A stretch of 64,000 nucleotides of DNA from Lactarius indigo (lineage: Eukaryota; Basidiomycota; Agaricomycetes; Russulales; Russulaceae), in contig JAFKAC010000055.1 in NCBI GenBank assembly GCA_025766275.1, positions 248,001 to 312,000 of the forward strand, read 5' to 3'. Below are positions 46,640 to 57,791 of the stretch, piece by piece; within the stretch, counting starts at the first letter, position 1, and the number at the start of each line of letters is the position of its first letter. The position numbers and the translations under genes were made by a program. Below the pieces are notes generated by a model. It was not told the origin of the DNA, did no database searches, and saw nothing but the letters and a program-made list of their open reading frames with translations.

Positions 46640-47496
46640 GGAACAGTGATGGCAATAATCCGAGGTAGGCGGCTGTGGTGATCCGTGGGTAGCCAGAAAG
46701 TTAAGCTATCTATCGGAGGATAAGTCAGTAAGAACATACGTGTTCTGATGGCCGGTCATGCATATCGTGTATCATGCATCATGTTTCAGTGATTCGCCCA
46801 GCGCCCGTGCTCTTCAGATCAAAATTGTACCGCATTGGAAGCCGGCGTCGCCGCCTGCCCGGCCTACGGATTCACGCCTACGCTTCCCAGCGTAGAATTC
46901 GGAAGGGAATGTTATGCGTCTATTTCTCAGACCCGAATTTCGATGGAATACGCTAACGATTGTTAGGGTGTGGTTCACAGCTCGAGCGTGGTCTGATAGA
47001 ATCGATGCTGTTCTGTAATGGCAGGGACCCAATGCGACAGTTTCCGTCCACACGCTGTGACATGGGTTGCCAAGGCAACCCCAGTGAATTGTGTAGGGGC
47101 CCGGCTTTGCTCAATATGTCTATCGAAGCCCCTGCCGTGACACCTGTCGACGGTCGGACTTCCCGGGGTTGTTACAGGTACAGCTCAGCCCTCGCTGACA
47201 TTGTCTGAACAAACAAGTGAATTGTCTCGAAAGTAACTCGGCGTCCTCGCGCTCGCTTGGGCGGCGGCGGTGAAATCCTGTGTGGGCGAATGCAGTGGTT
47301 CACTATCACCGGTCTCGAATATGCCCATGAATGTTTCCTAACCTCCATCTCTGTGATGATGGGAAAGTGACGACTGGTGTTCGCGCATGGTCAAGGTGCG
47401 GTGATGAGATTAAGTCGCCTGGTGTCCCCATTTCACAGAGCGAGGCTTGTATTGAGAACAATAGGTGGGCCCAACGCCTTGCAGATCTACTATTGA
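46640..47496 (+). pseudogene. Decayed WSC array copy 11
   Basis: Homologous to exons 4-8 only. There is no promoter, signal peptide or first WSC half. A remnant of exon 4 (..CCGAGGTAGGCGGCTGTGG) lies at about 46655-46690. Exon 5 is at 46790-46915; its donor GTGCGT has become ATGCGT and its cysteine pattern is disturbed. Exon 6 is at 46967-47177, still open but shortened, with CGG reading RG and the opening Trp of WSC3 changed to Arg. Exon 7 is internally deleted (about 47230-47336). Exon 8, about 47396-47496, lacks the EVCGG stretch. It marks the right end of the array and shows that copies are lost as well as gained. Confidence 0.85.
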
Positions 47497-47583
47497 GTTA
47501 CTGTAGCGTGTGATTCGTAATCTCCGTTATCGTGGTCCGACCCGCTGACCCGATCATGACAGACATGACAGCACGCCTTTGAA

Positions 47584-47590
47584 TATAAAG
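47584..47590 (+). promoter_or_regulatory. TATA box of the membrane-protein gene
   Basis: TATAAAG lies 57 bp before the ATG at 47647 and is followed by a pyrimidine-rich leader (CTTTCTTTTTCTTCCTCAACG). This supports 47647 as the start rather than the downstream ATG at 48308. Confidence 0.5.
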
Positions 47591-47646
47591 CTAGCCGCCG
47601 TTGTTCATACAACAAAGCTTTCTTTTTCTTCCTCAACGCACGAATT

Positions 47647-50263
47647 ATGACGGATCTCACTACTTTGCATTCTCCGAGCACTCTTTACCTTCCCTTGGCC
47701 AAGGAGACCGGTCTCCCTCGTCGTTTCAACCGCCGGTCGACACTTCCAACCGTTTCTACCCCTCTAGTCACTGTCCAAATGGTCGATACTGACCCTCCTC
47801 CCCTGTCCCCGGTCAGAGTCCGAGACAAAAACCTTCTTTCTCCCCCTCCCCATACTTTTAGATCCAAACCTAGGGCTCGTAGACCACCTTCTGCGTCTCC
47901 CGAACCTTCTCTGGAGAATTCACGTTCTATTCGTTCACCCGACTATTCATCTCTTCACCCCAAATCGCCGGAGTCCGTCCCTAGGCCTAGCAGGCGTAGC
48001 TCTACATTGACTGTTGTTCCCCCTCCGACGACTCTATGTACGTGTCTTCTTCCAATGACCAAGTGTGTAGTGGCTAACTCTGCTCTTAGTCCGTCCAAAG
48101 CCGTTTTGGAGGAACACTTGCCGCTCGGCTGTCACTGGGACATTTTACGCATCGTCTCTGCATCCTATCCGACGTTCGACTTTCATTGCTGCCGGACTTC
48201 GCTTCGATAAGCCCATTGCGGATCTGTCTGCTCTAGGTGTTGAGTCGCGCATCGGGATCGTCGTCCTGCTTCCCGACTCTCTCCCTTGATTCTCTTTCTT
48301 TTTCGCCATGCTTCAGGATCCCCCCTCGATTCCGGACCGTATTCTTGAAGCTGGTTTGCGCTCTATCAGCCGGCCTAATATTAATTTCCCCCGTAGTGGA
48401 CCTCCAGTTCCCAACACCCCCAGGACGATTGGTCCAGATTTTCATACGCTCGGCCCCGGGCAGAAACAAATCCGCGTTACGGATTTGGAAAACAAAGTGC
48501 TCGAAGAGACGCCACTCCTTACACCTTCCCCTACTTCGACGAGCATTAATTGGTGGCCTTATCCTCCATGGGGTCAATCGACCGTTTCGGCAACTTCCGT
48601 TGCGTCACCATCGTCTTCTGCTGCGGCTGCGGCTGCGGCTACTTCTTCAGATGCTCCAGCGTCTACGATCCCGCTTTCAGCATCGACATCAAGCACCACG
48701 CCCAATACACCACGAGCTACTGTAATCCCCATGTCGGCACTCCCTCCTACGAACACCTTACCGTCAAATCCGAGGGTTCAAACCTCCACAAGTTCTCGTT
48801 TCAACATCCTTTATCTCATCCCCGTTTTCGTAGCTGTTGGTCTTGCCCTCGGGGCCTTATGCGGTCTCCTGGGTTATCGGTGGTACTCCCGGCGTCGCGC
48901 GCGTAAGGGCGGTTCCACCAATGGTATTCGCACACGTCGGCGTGAAGGTTCCACTTTCGTTCCAGGCCCGCCATATATTGCTATGCTTGATGACACCGAG
49001 GGTGCGCGCGTGGCATCGCCCACTACCGCCGGTAGTCCGAGCAAGTATACGCGCCATGGTGCCCCTCGTGCAGGGAGGTCATGGCTGTCCGCCGTCGCGA
49101 GGGCTGGCTCACGTCGTGGAAGTACGCGCAGTAGTTCTATTCCTCCCTCGCGAGGGAGCACTACTCGCACCGCCATGCCTTCCCATTCGCGTACCCTGTC
49201 TGATAGCCCCACTGGCGCTCGCTCACGCGGGAGCACCATCTCACCTGAGCCACTGTCAGACGAGGAAAACGTGCCTTACGAGACCATTCGTCATACTTCT
49301 ATCCGTCGTGGTATCCTCGAGCGCCTGCAACGAGGTATCGACCGTAGCGTGTCACGGGGTCCTTCTCGGCGCACCACGCAGACGTATCTCAGTGCACCCA
49401 GCGCGTATTCCGGAACGCATACCGAGGACTCCCATGCCCCTAGCGCCGTCCCTTCCTCCCCGCGCGATACGGACTGGATACCAGGCAGCGGCTTCCGGAT
49501 CGTCGAAGAGGCCATATCCCCCCCAATCTCTCCTCCGCCGACAACAGCCCTCAGCTCTCCCACCTCAGTCCCGGCTTCGGTCGCGGGTCTCCCAGAACGA
49601 CCAGCGAGCGCATGGGACGACCGCGCGGCAATACGCCAGGCGGTCGACGCACACCCAGGCGAGCACTGGCTCGCGTGGACACGAAGCTGGACTTCGAGTC
49701 CTCCGCAGATTACCGATATGCAAGACCGGTTCACCGCCGTCCCTGCGCGGCGGCGCGACGACGTCAGCGCAGCGCTCCCGCGAAGCCCGCCGCAGCTCAC
49801 GTCGGGCACTCTACAATCGACGTTGATATTCAGCCCGTCGTTGGCGCCCGTCGTGCCGCGCGCTGCCACGGCCACTACCCCCGGCCGACGTGCGCGGCAG
49901 TCCCAGCCTCCCCGGCCGCTGGCGCGCACTACACGACAAGCAGCGCCGGTGGCGGTTCGTGGCGACTCGCGCGCGAGTAGCATCGCGTTGGGTGAGGGCC
50001 ATGGCACGCCGGCGATGCGGTATGCAGCGCGGCAGACGGCGCTTGCGCGTGTGGAGGATATCCTTGCGCATAGCTACAGCTCACGTGATCTGGCGGCGGC
50101 AGCGTCGCCCGGTAGTACGAATGCGTTTGGTGCCGCTGCCGTACCAGCGTCGTCGACGGCTTTGGCCGCGACGGAGGAAGAGGAGGACGTTACTTTGGCT
50201 GCGGGGATTGAGCAACGGTTGGCTGCTGCTGGTACTGCTACAAACCGAGGGCGTCAGAGGTGA
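47647..50263 (+). CDS. Ser/Pro-rich single-pass membrane protein, unknown function (828 aa model)
   Basis: Proposed exons: 47647-48037, 48090-48238, 48317-50263 (2487 nt). Intron 1 (48038-48089) has a GTACGT donor, a CTAAC branch and a CTCTTAG acceptor, so it is well supported. Intron 2 has a strong pyrimidine tract and CAG acceptor but a weak donor (GTTGAG). Without it there would be two frames, 47647-48289 (196 aa) and 48308-50263 (651 aa), only 18 nt apart. The N-terminal part is Pro/Ser/Arg-rich with a folded-looking stretch (RRSTFIAAGLRFDKPIADLS). A Ser/Thr/Ala-rich region follows, then one membrane helix (LYLIPVFVAVGLALGALCGL, near residue 350), a basic stop-transfer YRWYSRRRARKG, and a long disordered Arg/Ser tail containing WIPGSGFRIVEE. 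No enzyme motif is seen. The architecture suits a cell-surface or wall-anchored sensor with a cytoplasmic tail, but this is inference. Confidence 0.65.
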
Positions 50264-50613
50264 GATTGACGTCAACTGGCGAGATGTTTTCAGCTCGATT
50301 CTAGGAATGATGGCTTTGGTTTCTCGGCGGTGGTTCCCAATATTATTCACTATTTGCTATTTTTATGGTATCTTTGATGAAACTTTCTGCTGGTCATAAA
50401 TTATGGTTTCATTCGGTTAAGGGTGGGGTCTTGTAATAAAAACGATACAACACTGATAGACCTTCGTATGGAGACTACCCTCATGATTGAAGTGTCTTTG
50501 AAAGCTCGATAGATTCGGGAAAAGAGACGTGTATACAGTATTATTCAGGGATATCAGTTAAATACGTCCATATTCCACTCCGGGGCCGTGACGCGAACCA
50601 GTCTCGCATCTCA
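50264..50613. other. Convergent intergenic region
   Basis: Lies between the 3' ends of the plus-strand membrane-protein gene and the minus-strand 76-aa gene. It is AT-richer, contains no open frame of note, and should hold both terminators. Confidence 0.5.
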
Positions 50614-50966
50614 TCAGTACGCGGCGGTCCTCCGCGACCTGAAGCCCCTCCGACGAAAACCTCCTCCGCGCGTGCCCGTACGGCGGGTACCGCGGCAGCA
50701 GCGACAGCACAAGATGTCGGCAATGAGGTCGAAGATCGTCACAACGACCTGTTAAACGGACGATGATGATGATGATGATGATGATGCGAAGTTCGAGGGA
50801 AAAAAGCTTACCATGACAATCGCGCCAACAATGGCCTCAAGAAGACCGGCGATTCCGGAGATAATAGCATTGATGCCGCGACCGATGGCAGAAACGACGG
50901 AACCCTAGAATGGTAGGGTCAGCCAAAACGGACAGTGCTGAAAAGAGTCGAATGAACACCTACCAT
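50614..50966 (-). CDS. Small hydrophobic Cys/Arg-tailed protein (76 aa), conserved in agaricomycetes
   Basis: Exons on the minus strand: 50966-50964 (only the ATG), 50904-50812 (31 codons), 50748-50614 (44 codons plus TGA). Introns are 59 and 63 nt, with GTAGGT...TTCTAG and GTAAGC...AACAG, both phase 0. The product begins MGSVVSAIGRGINAIISGIA, continues as a hydrophobic helix (GLLEAIVGAIVM, VVVTIFDLIADIL) into the motif CCRCC, and ends in an Arg/Gly-rich tail (GTRRTGTRGGGFRRRGFRSR). From memory, short proteins of this pattern occur widely in mushroom-forming fungi without an assigned function. A membrane or lipid-anchored location is likely, the CC pair being a possible palmitoylation site. 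Intron 2 contains the GAT microsatellite. Confidence 0.8.
50762..50786 (+). repeat. (GAT)8 microsatellite
   Basis: Eight GAT units plus one G, lying inside intron 2 of the 76-aa gene. A length change here would alter intron size, not the protein. Confidence 0.9.
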
Positions 50967-51511
50967 TGTGTATGTGTGTGGTGAGTAGTTCTTGTGATTG
51001 TGATGGTGTGGAAAGAAAAGAGTTCTGAAGGGTTTTTCACAGTAATAGTTGAGATAGAAGACTGAATAACGACCGGTGGGTCGAAACCGTTTTTATATTT
51101 CACATATGCATGACGTCGGGGGGCTTGGAAAGGTGGGGCGCACCGTTAGCTCCTCATGACGTCATCCTTCTGCGATTCCGCGAGTCGTGCTACGCACGTC
51201 TCGTGTCCTGAAAACGTGTGGCGTTGTGGAGCTAGGTCGCGTGAGTGCGTGTATCCAAGAGGCGGTGTGGTCTCGGGTGGTCCATCTAGCGGCCTTCTTG
51301 AAAAATTCTTGAATCCAATCCACCGATCAGACTGAGAACGCTGCACGGAATCGGAATCATCGTGGATTCAGAAAATGCAAATAGGATATTCTAAAAGCAA
51401 AAGCAAAAATCAGATCGTACAAAAACTTGCTAGCAAAACAAAAAATGAGTCGACAATCAGCGAAAAACAGAAATCGACTAAAAGGCCATCATAAAAAAAA
51501 ACCCAAAAGAC
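50967..51511. other. Promoter region of the 76-aa gene and 3' flank of the 1023-aa gene
   Basis: No open frame of interest. A purine-rich stretch (51384-51510, many A runs on the plus strand) is the T-rich 3' flank of the minus-strand 1023-aa gene. TATAAAA on the minus strand near 51090-51096 is a candidate TATA box for the 76-aa gene, about 125 bp from its ATG. Confidence 0.4.
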
Positions 51512-54500
51512 TCAAAAACCAACGTAGCTCAAGCTCCACATCTCCCCTCTCACGCCAAGCCCACCCGCCTCAGCGCCAACGACGCGCGCCCCAAGTCGCA
51601 CGAGCACGCTGACAGCATCGCGCATCGCGAGTTTCTCGCGCGCACTAAGCGGCCGCACGACGCGCAGGTCGACGCCCTGGAACGCAGGCGTGTACGGCAC
51701 GCACGCGCGGCGCGCGCCCAGCGCCAGGAATACCGGCGGCGGGGGGCGCTGTTGCAGCAACAATGACTGCGCGGACGATCGCGTGGACGATGACGGGGAC
51801 ACCGGCTCGCCACGGTGTCGCCGCGGCGAGGTGGGCGCACCAGCACCACCGGGACCAGCACCACCTGCGTGCGCGTTGTCCAGTTTGTATGCGGGGTAAC
51901 CTGGCAGCCAGAATTGCACGGGCGGCAGCGGTGCCGCGGGAGGCACGACAGCCTCGGCGGTATCGCCGCCTTCCTCGTGGTCGCCAGGGTCAGACGCCAG
52001 GGTCGACGTCGGAATGAGCGGACGTGGGCCATGGCCGTAAGGCGGGCCGCGGGGCATGATGGGCGTAGGCTCGGGAGATGCAGGGCGTGAGGAGGCAGTT
52101 GAGACTGATGCAGCGCCGCCTGAGAGACGGAATGGCGCCCAGGAGCGCTTGGGCTTGGGCGCGGGCGCGGGCGTTGGCTTTGGGGCCGGCACAGGTGCAG
52201 GAACGGGCAGTGGAGGTGTATCGTGTCGAGAGCGCGAGCCACGTCGCCCAGACTGTGAAGGAGTCGGAGAGGTCAATCCTGACGAGGGCCGGCGTGGCTT
52301 GTGTCCTGACTTGCGGCGGCTACTATGGCGGTGCTCACGATCGCGGGGAGGAGATGGAGAACGTGATCGTACGACGGACGCGGCAGGGGTGGTGAGCCCG
52401 CCGGATGAAGCGGAGAGGTTAGACGAGACGGCAAAGTCGTCGAGGGAGGGAGAGGCATCGCGACGGCGGCGATGGCGCGAATCAGATCGGCGACGGTGCT
52501 TTGACTCGGTCACACGCGGCGGATCTGGCGCTGCTTTGGAGGGAATAGAAAGTTTGGGTGGCTTCGAAGACGACGATTGGGGCGGCGCTTTGGAGGGAGT
52601 CGAGATTTTGGGTGGTTTCGAAGACGACTGGGGCTTCGAAGAACGATCAGCGGATTTTGTGGCATCTTTCTTTGCTAAAGTGGGCAAGGGACGATCGTCG
52701 ACGTGCGTCATGCGACGCGGATCGTTCGCATAAAAGTCGGCGTAACTATCGTATTCCCTCTCTAGCTTTGGCAGAGGTTGGTTGTTGGGGAGTGGTTTAA
52801 CGCGTAATAATGGTGTTCTCCGTCGTCTCGGGTCTTTTGCGTAAAAGTCAGCATAGGAATCGTGCTGGACCGTAGTGTCAGGAGGAAAGTCCTGGGGAGT
52901 GACCGTGTTATTGCTATTACTCTGTTGCGACTCGGGCCGCATTAGCTCAGCAAGAGGGTGTTCTGGTGGAGGGTCAGGGTGGATGTTGGAATAGGCATAG
53001 GTGAGAAGACCCTCCTCAGAGAATATCGACGGGTGAAGGACTGGAAGAGGGACTGGGACTGGAAGGGGGGAAGGCTCAGGGCTAGGTTCAGCAGGAGGCT
53101 GCGCGGGAGGTGAGTTGGGAACAGCCGCCGGTTCCTCAGGCTGAACCTCGGGCTCTGGTGCTAGTACCGGGGGAGGCGTTGGTACGGGTTCTGGCTCCGG
53201 CTTTGGCTCCATGTCTGGTACACTCTCCGCCTTTTGTAAAGGCTCAGATTGTCGCTTTCCCGAACGTTTCGACGAAGCGACGGAAGCAGCTGAAGCAGCG
53301 CGCATCGGTACAGCTTGCTCGGCCACTATCGTCTGGGAGGTACCTCGTACGGAGGACGGGCCCGATGACTTCGCGATGACTCGAGTGTCCTCTGATATCT
53401 GCTCTTCCACCGCCTCTTCCTCTTCTTCTTCTGCAACCCACTCTTCGCCTTCGTCCCGAGCGACTTCCTTCAAGAGTTCATTCAAGACGCCCGCGGAGAG
53501 TCGGAACACAGCATCCAGGCGTCCATCGACGAGCCACTTGCCGAACACCTCTCGAGCCCACACCATTTCGCGCTCGACTTCCTCGCGGTCTTCGCGCTTC
53601 TCCCTGCCCCTCTCGAGTTTCTCTTTCAGCTTCTCCAGGTCCTCCTCGTTCTCGTTGACACTCCAGTCCTCAGCAGGATTGTCGTCGTCGGCACCATCCA
53701 ACGCGACTCTGACCTCGAACACACCTTCCCGTACGAGGCGGCGGCCCGCGCGGCCCAATTTGAGGTACTCTGCCTGCGCCCAGTCCCGTATGTCCTGGTC
53801 GTCCGAATCGAGTAACAGGGCAAGTCGTCGTGCGCGTCGTTCGCCCATTGGGACCTCGGGGAGTAAATGAGGGGGAAGACTTGGGCGCTCGGACAGTCCC
53901 GACGGAATGGAGAAAGGATCATCCTGGTCCAAGGTCGTTGATCTTTCAAGGGCATCAGGGCAGGAAATCCGAGAGAGGCGGTAGGCAGCGAGAAAAGCGG
54001 AATAAGGTTCAAGTCGGAGAGCTGGAAGCACGTCCGTTCGGCCATGGACCTGGTGTGGTGGTCGGTCTATTGTGAAAGCATCAGCGAGAGAGGTGATGAT
54101 AGGTCGAGGGGAGACATACGACAGTGTTCGCAGATTTGAGGAGGATCAAAGTGTATCCCTGAATGCGGAAGGTGGGTCGCAATGGAGGGCACTTGTATTT
54201 GTCTCGAACTGGAAGCAACTGTACGGCGGCTGGATTCGATACGGGAAGAGCTACTGCGTGACGAAGAGACGATGGAGGATGATGTCACCGAAGACTGGGT
54301 GATTGACGATTCGCCGCTGTAGGTGAAGTCGCTACCACCGATAGTGGCGGTCCTCCATCGATCAATATCGCTATACGAGATTCCGGATTTGCTTCCGGGG
54401 CTGCGCAAAGAGTATGGGACAATGGCACCGTCATATCGAGAGGAAGAGACGGGTGTGCGTGTAGGGGTGATGCTGCGTTTCCTCCTCCTCGGTGGGGACG

Positions 54501-54636
54501 GGGTCCGTTTCTTGGAGGTAATCGGAGGAGATCTTCTCCGAGGGCGAGATGATTTGAATAGACCAATGCCAAAGATAGTGCCGATGTCCGACTCGCTGCT
54601 GTAGCTGGACAAGCTACTGAAAGAAGATAGCGACAT
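51512..54636 (-). CDS. Large low-complexity Ser/Pro-rich protein of unknown function (1023 aa)
   Basis: Exons on the minus strand: 54636-54120 and 54066-51512, joined across a 53-nt intron (GTATGT...CAATAG), giving 3072 nt in frame. The start is the first ATG of a Ser-rich N-terminus (MSLSSFSSLSSYSSESD). Upstream in-frame codons begin with GTG, so 54636 is preferred. Order of parts: a basic Ser/Arg/Pro region with KKRTPSPPRRRKRS; a short ordered block across the splice junction (FDPPQICEHCHRPPHQVHG, a possible Cys/His pair); a region with RALLLDS-like helices and a charged coiled-coil-like stretch (EDLEKLKEKLERGREKRED); acidic and proline tracts (PEPEPVPTPPPVLAPEPE); an SR-like part (HRRRSDSRHRRRRD); and a C-terminal folded-looking domain (FWLPGYPAYKLDN ... 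GEMWSLSYVGF). No family recognised. Nuclear or scaffold roles are possible but unsupported. Confidence 0.75.
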
Positions 54637-55582
54637 GGCGTGCAAAGGACGCACGTTGTGGAGACTGTGAAGTCAGCGACTGATCAGACGCGGCGAGGTT
54701 AAAGGCGTGCAAGTGGCGTGCGACCCGAGGACAAGTGAAAACGAAAGAAAGTGACAATGAAAAACCTCCGTCGACGGGTGGTCTGCATCGTGGGCCGTGG
54801 GAAAACAGAACCCTCACCTCACCACGTTGTTTACGTCTGTCCGCTCGCCTACGTGCGTGCCGCTCGGAGTTAATAAATTATCTTCTCTGTGCTCTTTGTT
54901 TTGTGAAGCACTCTTCTTCTGTGCTTGAGAAGCCCTCGCGGCGATAGAGCACAGATAACCGTGACGAAATGAAGCGTGAAGGATGGTTGGAAAGACTGGA
55001 AGGACCGTGACGGCGATTCAGGGCATCCGGCATCCGGCCCGGCGGTTGGACGTACCTGTGGTGTCGCCTCGAACTCTGTTCGTTACAGGCGGACCTATGA
55101 AGAAGGTCCCCAATCCAGGACAATATGAAAGGCTATCCATGTGGGAGCTGCATCATGTTGCACCTCGGGTACTCATTTCACGTAATCAACGTGCGTGTAG
55201 AAGGCATGTGCACGGTGCTGTGCGCACTGGAAAACAAGAAAATATACCGCGTCCGCACCAACCCCGCATCCTCGTGTCCAATCTAAATCTAAACCCCAAC
55301 TGCTGCGTGGTCGCTGCTCCTTTGCCAATGTCCGTGGCTCATCTTCTGCACTCCACTCTGGCAGCACTGTTGGCAGAATCACAGTCGCCTCCCCGAGCCT
55401 CTTAGCGTTTACCATTTGACCGACCTTAGCTCCCATGCCGCTCATCTCAACTTCCATTATGTTCCTCTGTGAACAGCCATGACGCCTGGACCAAGGCTGT
55501 TCCCGCTAGAGGTATAGAAGGGAATTCAAGAGGGAGTTCGTGTATCAAGACATCCTCACTCCACCACCAAACATTGTCGAGG
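54637..55582. other. Upstream region of the 1023-aa gene and first copy of a duplicated segment
   Basis: 54637-55000 is upstream DNA of the 1023-aa gene. From about 55020 to the next gene the sequence is the 5' part of a segmental duplication: 55064-55330 matches 57240-57530, and 55476-55580 matches 57655-57770. No gene was recognised within it. Confidence 0.5.
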
Positions 55583-56345
55583 ATGTCTTCCAAATTTAGG
55601 CCCCGTCTTACCACGTCTGTTAATCAGCCCACAGCTCGTAAGTACGAACTAGGATCCACTATTAAATCGTTTTTACTCATTGCTTTTGGGTTAGATCCTG
55701 CTGCCATTACCTCTGCCTTGGTTACTAAGACAATAGGCACACGCAATGATCTCGTGATGAGCGCAATTCAAACATCGCTTGCAGCTCTCAAGGAGGGGAG
55801 TTCCTTGGCAACTAGGCTCCCATATATTTCCCCCATCGCGGGTCTCTTACTCCAAGTACTTACCACGCGTGATGTATGTGCCACATATTCTGACAGTCCG
55901 TGTTCTGATGCGTGCGTCACCAGGAAGTACAGCAATACAAAGAGGAGTGCGAATTAGTGATGCGCAAGCTCGCTAGAGTCGCAAGTATCGTTGTCAACGT
56001 CGGCGAACTGTGCAGAAAGCACAACCTGAAGGAGGAAGATCTCCCAGCTAGCCTGCTTGGTATTCTGAGTACTCTTCAAAGGTTCGTCTCTCTTTGGTGA
56101 CTATCATACCCAGTCTTGACGACGGACTAGAGAGCTGGATGAGATTGAGCAAGTGCTGAAGGAATGCTCCAAGAATAAGGGCATCAAAGGGTTCCTTCTA
56201 CGCAAGGATCTACTGACGAAGATCAAGCAATGCGATGGGGAGTTATCAAATGTGCTCCAAGCTTTCCAGGTCGGCGCCTCTATCCTTATTCGTTTCAGTT
56301 AGGTGACCTATCTTCCCATAGGCTGGACTGGCATTGGATACTCGA
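55064..56345. repeat. Segmental duplication, left copy (partner 57240-58535)
   Basis: Upstream DNA, exons and introns all align with the partner segment with small insertions and deletions. The similarity starts in the block TCGCCTCGAACTCTG and continues into the fifth exon of the helical-bundle gene. This is direct tandem duplication of gene plus promoter. Confidence 0.7.
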
Positions 56346-56753
56346 TTCGCATTGGTTGCGGGGAAGCGAGAGGTACGGGGCCTAGCGATTATAAATTAAG
56401 ATTTGCATGGTTAACGCTTTCAATAGGCCACGGCCGACTCCCGCCTAGTTAGTGATGCTCCTGCCCAGCATGGCCCAAGACCCGCAAGGGCTTTGGCTAT
56501 CTCAAGAGCTGGGCTGAGTCAAAACCCCCACTCACGGTTCAAGTTTGGCTCTGGACCAGCTTCGCCTGAGCCGCTGCTTTTAGTAGAGAGAGTTGAAGAG
56601 TGGACCCACCGCCGAAGACGAAGGGGAAAAGGGAAAAGTGGAGGTGCCAAGGTCAAGGCGCGAGAAAGCGAGAGAGATTCAACGAGAACGGGGTCAAGAA
56701 CGGTCGCCATCCGAGTCGGTGAGACGACGACTAGACGACGACGAGCGAGCTAG
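55583..56753 (+). CDS. Helical-bundle (MLKL/HeLo-like) domain protein with basic tail, copy A (302 aa)
   Basis: Exons: 55583-55637, 55695-55873, 55924-56081, 56131-56269, 56322-56372, 56427-56753 (909 nt). Residues about 25-240 form an amphipathic all-helical domain: SAIQTSLAALKEGSSLATRL, PYISPIAGLLLQVL, EVQQYKEECELVMRKLARVA, DLPASLLGILSTLQ, ELDEIEQVLKECSKNKGIKG, KQCDGELSNVLQAFQ, ALDTRFALVAGKRE. This order resembles the four-helix-bundle N-terminal domains (MLKL/HeLo-like) that head many basidiomycete kinase and STAND proteins and that can act on membranes in cell death. The assignment rests on pattern memory. The last exon gives a different, strongly basic tail (RRRRRGKGKSGG..TTRRRRAS) unlike copies B and C. 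There is no signal peptide. Confidence 0.65.
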
Positions 56754-57791
56754 TGGGTAGGAGTGCCCTTGATTTGGCCCGACTCGAACTGGGTTCACGC
56801 GCGAAGTAAAGGCGGGTAGACAAGCGGCAATACGGAGTCACTTTATTAGTGTTTATATGCAGGAGAGGCATAGGGGTGAGACGAGGAAGCATGGAAAGCG
56901 GGAACGAGGCAGTACTAGTAGGTGGTACAGATATAGAAGAGAAGGGCGGTCATAGACCAATGCAGGACCAGTGCAGTTTGGGGTGGCACACACGCATTTT
57001 GTCGGAGACGATGGGGGCGAGATCGGGGTGATCGACTGTTCGTCTTGACAGCTCAAAGAGTTCGGAAGAGGGCGAGACAATGAGCGACGGGGTAGCGATG
57101 AACAAAGGGAAGTGGTTGAGATGGGCGCCGAGTGATGCAATGAGGAGTGGCGAGCGCAGCGAACAAATTCGGCCCAAGGGGCGGCGGGTCGGGTACGCGG
57201 AGCATCGAATTGGGAAGGAGTCTACTGTAAAGTGAGTTATCGCCTCAAACTCTGTCCGCTACAAGGCGACTATGAAGAAATACTCGTGGTCCCCGGTTTA
57301 GAACCATATGAAAGGCCGTCCATGTGTGAGTTGCATCTCTTGTCGCGTCTCGGGTACTCAAACATGCGTTTCTTGGTGCGTGTAGGGTAGTGGGGGGAAA
57401 CCCGGACAAGGTATGTGCACGGTGCGCACCGGGAAATGTCCAGCGAGAAACATACCCCGTCCGCATCAACGCCGCTTCCTCGTGCCAACTGCATGGTCAC
57501 CTGCCCCTTGGCTCATCTTCTGCACTCCATAACATCGTCGGCACAGCCCCCTCCTCTAGCCTCTCGGCGCCGTCCACTTGGCCGACATGGCTCCTAGGCC
57601 AAGTCCTAGGCCGGTTATCCCAGCTTCTATTAGGGTTTTCCGCAAACGCGAATAGCCACGGCGCCTACGCCTGGGCTGTTCCAACTAACGGTCTAGCAGG
57701 GAATTCGTATCTCAGGCCTCCTCCTTGCAACCACCATCGAGCATTGTCGAGGATATTTTCCAAAGTGATTTCTTCCTCGTCCCGTCTTTCC
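56754..57791. other. Spacer between helical-bundle copies A and B
   Basis: 56754-57235 has no counterpart in the partner segment and no recognisable gene; its open stretches on both strands show no domain. 57240-57790 is the duplicated upstream region of copy B. At the position equivalent to the start codon of copy A, copy B has ATA (57743 region), so its start moves downstream. Confidence 0.5.

Noticed and set aside
48837..50007. Long overlapping frames on both strands inside the membrane-protein gene
   Set aside because: High GC content leaves few stops in other frames; the 48308-50263 frame alone has a membrane helix and a coherent composition.
52056..53870. Plus-strand frames opposite the 1023-aa gene
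   Set aside because: Antisense shadows of Ser/Pro-rich coding sequence; no start context, introns or domain.
56765..56800. Possible tRNA T-arm on the minus strand (GTTCGAGTC-like)
   Set aside because: The stem pairs poorly and no acceptor, D or anticodon arm could be drawn around it.
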